Part shown: positions 6,052 through 10,948 of the stretch, one piece after another
Layout: the number at the start of each line of letters is the position of its first letter
Position numbering within the stretch: the stretch's first letter is position 1
Origin: Acholeplasmatales bacterium
GTDB lineage: Bacteria > Bacillota_I > Bacilli_A > Acholeplasmatales > Anaeroplasmataceae
Length of the DNA: 10,948 nucleotides
Direction of reading: 5' to 3'
Assembly (NCBI GenBank): GCA_024690445.1
Contig: JAILPD010000016.1
Location: 1-10,948 of the forward strand
Notes under the pieces: generated by a model
Database searches by the model: none
Told to the model about the DNA's origin: nothing
What the model saw: only the letters and a program-made list of their open reading frames with translations
Position numbers and translations under genes: made by a program

Positions 6052-6561
6052 ATGTTTTTAAGTACACTAGGTGAAGACATGAAGAGTTTCTTCACAAGTA
6101 GAGCATTACAAATTATATATATTGCTATATTTGCTTGCTTTTTCTGTCAATTGTATAAGTTTGTTTATTATTCAATTAAGTACAAAAAAGCTGCATGGTT
6201 TATGTTAGTGTCTACTGGTGGATTTCCGTCTAGTCATACTAGCCTAGTTGTATCATTAACATTAATTATGGGTATGCTACAATTCCATGATTTGGGACAT
6301 CCAGATTGGTCTTTTGCAGTTGCTTTTATTGTAACTGTAATTACAGTTCATGATGCTATGGGTGTAAGATATGAAGCGTCTAAGCATGCAATTATCTTAA
6401 ATAACATGGTAGTTAATTTATCTGAAGAACAAAAGGCTGACTTAGGCTTTGGTAAAAAGGGTAAGCTTAAAGAAATGTTAGGTCATAGATATACTGAGGT
6501 TTTAGGTGGTATATTAGTAGGTACAATTATTTCTTTAATTGGATATTTTATAGTAAAATAG
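6052..6561 (+). CDS. YuiD-type divergent PAP2 family membrane protein (DUF212)
   Basis: 169 residues with hydrophobic segments near 19-41, 47-54, 63-78, 88-100 and 151-168. Family signatures are TGGFPSSHT (55-63), HDAMGVRYEASKHA (100-113) and LKEMLGHRYTEVLGG (139-153), ordered as in DUF212/YuiD proteins. The PSSH and GHxxxE elements resemble motifs 2 and 3 of PAP2 phosphatases, hence the family name, but activity of the bacterial members is not established. A lipid- or polyprenyl-phosphate substrate is a guess. The start at 6052 is 2 bases after the previous stop; an alternative ATG at 6079, preceded by AGGTGA, would remove nine residues and cannot be excluded. It is the last gene before the terminator. 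Confidence 0.88.
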   Translation: MFLSTLGEDMKSFFTSRALQIIYIAIFACFFCQLYKFVYYSIKYKKAAWFMLVSTGGFPSSHTSLVVSLTLIMGMLQFHDLGHPDWSFAVAFIVTVITVHDAMGVRYEASKHAIILNNMVVNLSEEQKADLGFGKKGKLKEMLGHRYTEVLGGILVGTIISLIGYFIVK

Positions 6562-6582
6562 CGTTCAATGAACGCTTTTTTT
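6560..6582 (+). terminator. Intrinsic terminator of the cdaA operon
   Basis: AGCGTTC (6560-6566) pairs with GAACGCT (6570-6576) around a 3-base loop, followed by an uninterrupted T-run (6576-6582). The hairpin begins within the TAG stop codon of the preceding gene (6559-6561), so no bases are spared between coding and termination signals. Confidence 0.9.
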
Positions 6583-6592
6583 AATGCTTATA

Positions 6593-6621
6593 TTTTAAGT
6601 TTTAATTAAAAATGGTATACT
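6593..6621 (+). promoter_or_regulatory. Predicted extended -10 promoter of the thioesterase operon
   Basis: TATACT (6616-6621) is preceded by TGG (6613-6615), giving an extended -10 TGnTATACT. At 17-base spacing the -35 region is a poor TTTTAA (6593-6598), which an extended -10 can tolerate. The expected start of transcription is near 6628, about 25 bases before the ATG at 6653. Confidence 0.65.
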
Positions 6622-6639
6622 TTAATTGATAGTCACTTT

Positions 6640-6645
6640 AAGGAG
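6640..6645 (+). promoter_or_regulatory. Ribosome binding site that fixes the thioesterase start
   Basis: AAGGAG lies 7 bases before the ATG at 6653. It rules in that start over a TTG at 6626, which would sit at the predicted transcription start and upstream of this site. Confidence 0.85.
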
Positions 6646-6652
6646 TTTTTTT

Positions 6653-7378
6653 ATGTCAGTAATGCAATTAGAAAAAGAGTTTTTTATTCATACATCTATG
6701 GTTGGTAAAAATGATTATATTAGACCAGCTGCTATCTTAGATTTATTTCAAGATATGGCATCCTTACATGCCAATCAAATTGGTGTTGGATTTGATGATA
6801 TAGTTAAGAAGAATTATTTTTGGATTGTTTCATCAATTGAATTTGAACAATTAAGACAATTTAAAAGTATTTCATATGTTAAGGTTAAAACATGGCCTAA
6901 AGAAAAGAATAGATTAGAATATATTCGTGAATTTACTATTTCTGATTTAGAAGGTAATTTATTAGTTAAGGGTATTTCAACTTGGGTAGTAATTGATATA
7001 ACAACAAGAAAACTTACTCGTGGTGATGATATCATATTTAATGGTGAATATAGTAGTGAAACTAATTATCCAAATTATAGAAGAAGAAAGATTCCTTTAT
7101 TAAATGATAATGTCATTAAGGAATGGGATTATAAGGTTTTAGCAACTGATTTAGATCATAATGGTCATATGAATAATGCTAAATATGCAGATATTATTTA
7201 TAATGGCTTATTTGATGATAGAAGTGTAAAGAATTTACATATATCATTCTTACATGAGGCATTATTAAATGATAATATTCATGTAAGCTATTATAAGAAT
7301 GATTCGAATACTAATTATTATATCGGAAAGATTGATGATAAGGTATGCTTTGAGATTTGTATGGAGGTAAATGATTAA
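6653..7378 (+). CDS. Acyl-ACP thioesterase (FatA/FatB-like, double hotdog)
   Basis: It releases free fatty acids from acyl carrier protein in the cytoplasm. The 241 residues fit the bacterial acyl-ACP thioesterase family (PF01643), with two hotdog domains (about 5-130 and 150-238). The first contains IRPAAILDLFQDMASLHA (23-40), the central hotdog helix region, and FWIVSSIEFE (56-65). The second contains DLDHNGHMNNAKYAD (166-180), matching the D-N-x-H-x-N-N catalytic stretch of plant FatA/FatB (D168, N170, H172). Acyl-chain preference cannot be read from the sequence. The gene has its own promoter. Its TAA stop is directly followed by the ATG of the aminopeptidase, so the two are co-translated although no metabolic link is obvious. 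Confidence 0.88.
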   Translation: MSVMQLEKEFFIHTSMVGKNDYIRPAAILDLFQDMASLHANQIGVGFDDIVKKNYFWIVSSIEFEQLRQFKSISYVKVKTWPKEKNRLEYIREFTISDLEGNLLVKGISTWVVIDITTRKLTRGDDIIFNGEYSSETNYPNYRRRKIPLLNDNVIKEWDYKVLATDLDHNGHMNNAKYADIIYNGLFDDRSVKNLHISFLHEALLNDNIHVSYYKNDSNTNYYIGKIDDKVCFEICMEVND

Positions 7379-8674
7379 ATGGATTTTTTAGAATTTTTAA
7401 AAGATTCAAAAACAGCATTTCACGCTGCTAATAAAGCAAAAGAAATATTAACTAATGCTGGCTTCATTGAATTAAATGAATCTAAAGATTTTAAGCTAGA
7501 AAAGGGTAAGAATTATTTTTATACAAGAAATAATTCATCAGTTATTGCATTTCAAATACCTAATAATTTAGAAGGATTAGGATTCAATATTACGGCAGCT
7601 CATTTAGATTCACCTACATTTAAATTAAAGCCTAATTTTGAATTAGATTTTGGAAGATACCAAAAGCTTAATACTGAAGTTTATGGAGGTCCCATTTATT
7701 ATTCATGGTTAGATAGACCACTTGATATAGCTGGTAGAGTATTAATAAAAAGGGGTAATTCAATTGAATCAAAATTAATTGAATTTAATAAAGGAATGGC
7801 TGTAATTCCATCTTTATCAATACATTATAATAGAGATTGTAATTCTAATTTAAAATTAAATCCACAAGAAGAAATGTTACCAATTTTTGCTGATAATGAT
7901 ATTCAATTTGGTGATTTATTAGAAAAGATTGCTAATAAATTAAATGTATCTAAGGATGATATATTATCTCATGATCTATATTTAGCATTATTAGATAGAG
8001 GAATGTATGTTGGTGAAAATAATGAATTTATAGTAGCTCCTCAAATTGATAATTTAGAGTGCTCATTTGTTGCCCTAAATTCAATTATTAATTCAAAACC
8101 TGCAAATGGCACTGTTAATGTCACTGTATTATTTGATAATGAAGAGATTGGTTCTAGAACACGTCAGGGTGCTGATTCTAATTTATTAGATATTACACTT
8201 GAAAGAATCGCTAATTCATTAGGAATATCTAAAAATGATTATTATAAGGCTTTAGCATCATCATTTTTTATTTCCCTTGATAATGCACAAGGATTCCATC
8301 CAAATTATCCATCAAAATTTGATTCAACAAATAAATGCTTTATGAATGATGGTGTTGTTATTAAATCAGCGGCTAGAGGATCATATACATCTGATGGTTA
8401 TTCAATCGCAATCTTTAAATTATTATGCGAAAATGTAGAGGCAAAATATCAGTTTATGACAAATAGAAGTGATATTCCAGGCGGAAGTACACTTGGTGCT
8501 ATTAATATTTCTCATATATCTATTCCATCAGTTGATATTGGATTTGCTCAGCTTGCTATGCATTCATCAATGGAAACTACAGGAGCTTTAGATATAGAGG
8601 AAATGGAAAAGGTTATTAAGTATTTCTATTCAAGACATTTAACATTTGAAGAAGACGGAAAGGTAGTGATTTAA
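7379..8674 (+). CDS. M18 family metallo-aminopeptidase
   Basis: A di-zinc aminopeptidase of the aspartyl aminopeptidase/yeast aminopeptidase I family, removing N-terminal residues from peptides in the cytoplasm. Metal and catalytic positions can be followed: H75 in AAHLDSP, D224 in APQIDNLE, E255-E256 in FDNEEIGS, D301 in SLDNAQGFHPNYP and H395 in AMHSSME. NTEVYGGPIYYSWLDRPL (98-115) is another strong family block. At 431 residues it is a full-length M18 enzyme. GGAGG (7363-7367) lies 11 bases before the ATG, inside the 3' end of the thioesterase gene. In this family the cleaved residue (Asp/Glu versus neutral) is not predictable from these motifs alone. Confidence 0.95.
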   Translation: MDFLEFLKDSKTAFHAANKAKEILTNAGFIELNESKDFKLEKGKNYFYTRNNSSVIAFQIPNNLEGLGFNITAAHLDSPTFKLKPNFELDFGRYQKLNTEVYGGPIYYSWLDRPLDIAGRVLIKRGNSIESKLIEFNKGMAVIPSLSIHYNRDCNSNLKLNPQEEMLPIFADNDIQFGDLLEKIANKLNVSKDDILSHDLYLALLDRGMYVGENNEFIVAPQIDNLECSFVALNSIINSKPANGTVNVTVLFDNEEIGSRTRQGADSNLLDITLERIANSLGISKNDYYKALASSFFISLDNAQGFHPNYPSKFDSTNKCFMNDGVVIKSAARGSYTSDGYSIAIFKLLCENVEAKYQFMTNRSDIPGGSTLGAINISHISIPSVDIGFAQLAMHSSMETTGALDIEEMEKVIKYFYSRHLTFEEDGKVVI

Positions 8675-8675
8675 T

Positions 8676-8996
8676 ATGTCATATGTTAACAAAAAAGAAG
8701 CTGTTAGAAATTTATCTAATCCAAAGGATTTCGATGTATTTAAAAACATGTACTTAAAGAAATATAGTGACGCAAAAGAAAAAATCGCAAAGCTATATTC
8801 TGATAATCAATTAGATGAATTATTAGAATATGTTCAAGCTATTAATAATATTTCTTTAAGTGTTGGTTCTGCCTTTTTAAAAAAAGACACTGATTATGTA
8901 ATTGATAAAATAAAAAAAGGAGAATTATCTCCGACAGATTTAGAAGCATTATCTGAAACACTAGATAATGTTACAATGGAATTAAATAGATTATAA
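8676..8996 (+). CDS. Hypothetical 106-residue helical protein
   Basis: I do not recognise this protein. It has no signal peptide, no transmembrane segment and no cysteines. It is rich in Lys, Asp, Glu and Leu and should be nearly all helical: about 5-12, 17-43, 45-68 and 71-82, then 86-104 after the SPTD cap. The 45-104 region is loosely like the helical hairpin of Hpt domains but lacks the phosphorylatable His, so I do not call it one. It starts one base after the aminopeptidase stop and is followed at once by the operon terminator, so it is clearly co-transcribed. AAAGG near 8659-8663 is a possible, rather distant ribosome site. Confidence 0.75.
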   Translation: MSYVNKKEAVRNLSNPKDFDVFKNMYLKKYSDAKEKIAKLYSDNQLDELLEYVQAINNISLSVGSAFLKKDTDYVIDKIKKGELSPTDLEALSETLDNVTMELNRL

Positions 8997-9004
8997 TTTA
9001 TAAA

Positions 9005-9037
9005 GAGATACTAAGAATTAATTAGTATCTTTTTTTC
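9005..9037 (+). terminator. Intrinsic terminator of the thioesterase operon
   Basis: AGATACTAA (9006-9014) pairs perfectly with TTAGTATCT (9022-9030) around a 7-base loop, followed by T9030-T9037. It lies 8 bases after the last stop codon of the operon. Confidence 0.9.
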
Positions 9038-9140
9038 TATACTTTTTGAGAAAAAACGGGAAATACCATTGATGTGTATATACTAGAATAATTTTTTGGC
9101 TTTTCAAATAAAGAGAGGGCAAGAAGTATATTTTTATTAT

Positions 9141-9190
9141 AAAAAAATGTTAATAAACACTAATGTACTTTTAGTGTCTACTAACATTTT
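9141..9190 (-). terminator. Intrinsic terminator of the rqcH-methyltransferase operon
   Basis: A 20-base stem (9144-9163 with 9171-9190) encloses a 7-base loop. On the reverse strand it ends in a run of seven T (complement of A9141-A9147). Two positions (9153/9181 and 9156/9178) are A-C mismatches on the forward strand but G-U pairs on the reverse transcript, so the hairpin is fully paired only when read in reverse. It starts 10 bases after the methyltransferase stop. Confidence 0.9.
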
Positions 9191-9199
9191 ATCATTTCA

Positions 9200-9913
9200 C
9201 TAATTGTTGGTTTGTTTTTGATATACTAAAAGAATTCTTTCATCATCCATTTCTAAATCGTCATTGAAATCTCCTGCGATTTTAATAATCCTAAATTTTT
9301 TATTAATTAAGTCTTTTAGATCATAAAAATATTCATAATAGTTTTCTGTAAAGACATCTGTATCTTCACTTATTTCTATTGTATGCTTAAGTGTTGATGA
9401 CGATGTCTTTTTTGTTGTCCATTTAATTTTAAATGTTTCATAATCTTCAATCTTTTCATTTTCTTCATATTCCTTAAATAAGGCTTTAGATGCGATATCA
9501 AAAATGAAATATCCATCTTTTTCTAAATGTCTATAAACAGAATCAAACATTTTATTAATTTGGTTTTTATCTTTTAAGAAATTAACTGAGTCGAAGAAAC
9601 AGGTAATTACATTAAATTTTTCTTCTAAATTAAAATTAGTCATATCAGCTACATAAAATGGAATATCTAATCTATTTATTTTTTTCTTTTCATTAGCTAT
9701 TTCAATAATTGATTCAGATAAATCTAATCCAGAAACATCAAATCCCTTTAGCTTACACATAGTGGCAAAAGTTCCAGAGCCACATGCTAAATCTAAGATT
9801 TTATCTCCCTTTTTTAAATATGGCTCAATAAATTCTAACCATAAATCGTAATTTAATTCAGCCATTACCTCATCATAGTAATATCCAAATTTCTTATATG
9901 AATTGTTTGTCAT
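9200..9913 (-). CDS. Class I SAM-dependent methyltransferase (YqeM-like)
   Basis: 237 residues of a cytoplasmic Rossmann-fold methyltransferase. The SAM-binding motif I is ILDLACGSGTF (39-49), with the acidic ribose-binding position D64 in GLDLSES and the adenine-side VADM (88-91). FNVITCFFDSVNFL (100-113) matches the motif IV region common in YqeM-like proteins, and YFIFDI (135-140) is the next strand. The C-terminal part (about 145-235) is a beta-rich, acidic cap of the kind seen in small-molecule or uncharacterised methyltransferases; the substrate is unknown. Its ATG overlaps the TGA of rqcH (ATGA) and no clear ribosome binding site precedes it, so translation is probably coupled to rqcH. 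Confidence 0.88.
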   Translation of the reverse strand: MTNNSYKKFGYYYDEVMAELNYDLWLEFIEPYLKKGDKILDLACGSGTFATMCKLKGFDVSGLDLSESIIEIANEKKKINRLDIPFYVADMTNFNLEEKFNVITCFFDSVNFLKDKNQINKMFDSVYRHLEKDGYFIFDIASKALFKEYEENEKIEDYETFKIKWTTKKTSSSTLKHTIEISEDTDVFTENYYEYFYDLKDLINKKFRIIKIAGDFNDDLEMDDERILLVYQKQTNN

Positions 9914-10948
9914 TTTTTAATCTTTAGCTTTAATATAGCATCCATATCTGGGTCAATATAAATTGTAGATTGATGCTTATATGTTACAAAGCAGGCCCTC
10001 CTCTTTGGAATTTTTTTAATATTTCTAATTCTAGTATAATCAACTGGTACACTAGATGATTCTTTATAGGCAGAATAATAAGCAGCTAAATTAGCGGCAG
10101 TTCTTATTAATTCCTCACTTAATTCTTCACTACTATGTATAACGACATGACTTCCTGGGGCATCTTTTACATGAAACCACATGTCATTTGAATTAGAAAG
10201 CTTATGAGTTAAATATTCATTTTGAATATTATTTTTGCCTACAGATATTAAAGTATTATTAACCTCATATGTTAATAGCTTAGGCTTTTGATTTTTCTTT
10301 TTATTAGTGATTTCTTTATTAAATAAATATTTGTTTTCTATTAATTCATCTTGAATTTCTAAAGCCTCATTAATTGATGCGTCTATAAGTTGATATTTTA
10401 ATACAGTAAAATAATCAATTTCATTATGGGCTTCCTCAATTTGTTCATTAATATATTTTATTGAGCTTTTAGCCTTTTGATATTTTTTAAAATATTTATT
10501 TGAATTATCTAATACAGTAATTTTATTATCTAACTTTATTTTAATATTTTCACTAGTATAATAATTAAATACTTCAATTTCAGATAATTTGTTCTTTAAA
10601 TTTGAATTTGAAAGAAGAAGCTCCCCATAGATTCTATATTTATCTGAATCATTGGCATCAATAAGTTCTAAATCTAGCTTTTCTAGCTTCTTAGTGTATT
10701 TTGCTATTTGTTTATTAACAAAAGATAATAAATCGCCAGTTTTAGCTTTTACTTTACTTTTTAAATCCTCTTTAAAATAATAATCATCTAGTAATAAAGA
10801 TATTGAATCATATGATTTTATAATCTCATATGACAATGGATTAAAATAAAAATCCTTTTTATTATTAGCATCAATAATTATAGATGGATTATTTTTAGCA
10901 TGGATATTATCATAAAAATTATTAGCGATATTATCATTTTTAAATGTA
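9910..10948 (-). CDS. rqcH: Rqc2/NEMF homologue RqcH (C-terminal 345 residues; 5' end outside window)
   Basis: RqcH binds stalled 50S-peptidyl-tRNA complexes and directs C-terminal alanine tailing in bacterial ribosome quality control. The frame stays open to the window edge; a TTG at 10834-10836 is internal, not a start. The visible part shows the end of the NFACT-N region with the family's FYFNPLSYEIIKSYDSISLLLDDYY-type block (near 10779-10850), a charged coiled-coil and HhH-like middle (about 10280-10775) containing YGELLLSN and NYY, and an NFACT-R domain (about 9943-10275). NFACT-R shows SVGKNNIQNEYLT, DMWFHVKDAPGSHVVIHS and SSVPVDYTRIRNIKK. It ends without an NFACT-C domain, as usual in bacteria. 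The catalytically important N-terminal Asp-Arg pair lies outside the window. It overlaps the methyltransferase by 4 bases. Confidence 0.94.
   Translation of the reverse strand, partial: TFKNDNIANNFYDNIHAKNNPSIIIDANNKKDFYFNPLSYEIIKSYDSISLLLDDYYFKEDLKSKVKAKTGDLLSFVNKQIAKYTKKLEKLDLELIDANDSDKYRIYGELLLSNSNLKNKLSEIEVFNYYTSENIKIKLDNKITVLDNSNKYFKKYQKAKSSIKYINEQIEEAHNEIDYFTVLKYQLIDASINEALEIQDELIENKYLFNKEITNKKKNQKPKLLTYEVNNTLISVGKNNIQNEYLTHKLSNSNDMWFHVKDAPGSHVVIHSSEELSEELIRTAANLAAYYSAYKESSSVPVDYTRIRNIKKIPKRRACFVTYKHQSTIYIDPDMDAILKLKIKK

Noticed and set aside
6626..6652. TTG start for the thioesterase
   Set aside because: It coincides with the predicted transcription start and lies before the strong AAGGAG site that serves the ATG at 6653.
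6814..7035. Reverse-strand open frame of 73 codons
   Set aside because: It lies inside the acyl-ACP thioesterase gene, with no ribosome site or recognisable family.
8820..8990. Histidine phosphotransfer (Hpt) domain in the 106-residue protein
   Set aside because: The helical pattern is only loosely similar and the phosphorylatable His is absent.
9038..9140. Small gene or regulatory RNA between the convergent operons
   Set aside because: No open frame of useful length with a ribosome site, no well-spaced promoter and no stable hairpin could be found by eye.
10834..10836. TTG as the start of the reverse-strand rqcH gene
   Set aside because: The frame stays open to the window edge, and the upstream codons encode recognisable RqcH sequence (DFYFNPLSYE), so this is an internal Leu.

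Overview
The window is AT-rich, gene-dense bacterial DNA. It uses the standard bacterial code: tryptophan is TGG throughout and TGA serves as a stop at 9910-9912. Arginine is almost always AGA. The gene set (CdaA-type diadenylate cyclase, YutD, a YutI-like NifU domain, YuiD, RqcH, YqeM-like methyltransferase, CCA-encoding tRNAs) points to a low-GC Firmicute. The best fit is the Bacilli/Erysipelotrichia/Mollicutes-relative group, possibly an uncultured gut or host-associated lineage. That placement is inferred from gene content; no phylogeny was run.

Layout. (1) 1-274: the 3' end of a tRNA operon (initiator Met, cut by the window edge, then Asp and Phe) closed by a hairpin terminator. (2) 296-6582: a plausible sigma-A promoter, then ten closely spaced or overlapping forward genes and a terminator whose stem begins inside the last stop codon. 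The order is cdaA, a 64-residue membrane protein, a membrane PAS/PAS/degenerate-GGDEF protein, 5-formyl-THF cyclo-ligase, ispD, ispF, a low-molecular-weight tyrosine phosphatase, a long YutD homologue, a NifU-like Fe-S scaffold and a YuiD-type divergent PAP2 membrane protein. (3) 6593-9037: a second forward operon with its own extended -10 promoter and terminator, carrying an acyl-ACP thioesterase, an M18 aminopeptidase and an unrecognised 106-residue helical protein. (4) 9038-9140: about 100 bases between convergent operons in which I see no gene. (5) 9141-10948: a reverse-strand pair, rqcH (5' end outside the window) overlapping a SAM-dependent methyltransferase by four bases, ending in a long terminator hairpin.

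How the genes work together. The long operon is mostly housekeeping: c-di-AMP synthesis, one-carbon metabolism, two steps of the MEP isoprenoid pathway, protein dephosphorylation and Fe-S assembly. Its most unusual part is the first three genes. In well-known Firmicutes the gene after cdaA encodes the YbbR-domain regulator CdaR, followed by glmM. Here those positions hold a tiny membrane protein and a membrane protein shaped like the sensory half of the c-di-AMP phosphodiesterase GdpP, without its DHH/DHHA1 catalytic half. A lineage-specific membrane control module for c-di-AMP synthesis is the leading hypothesis from this window.
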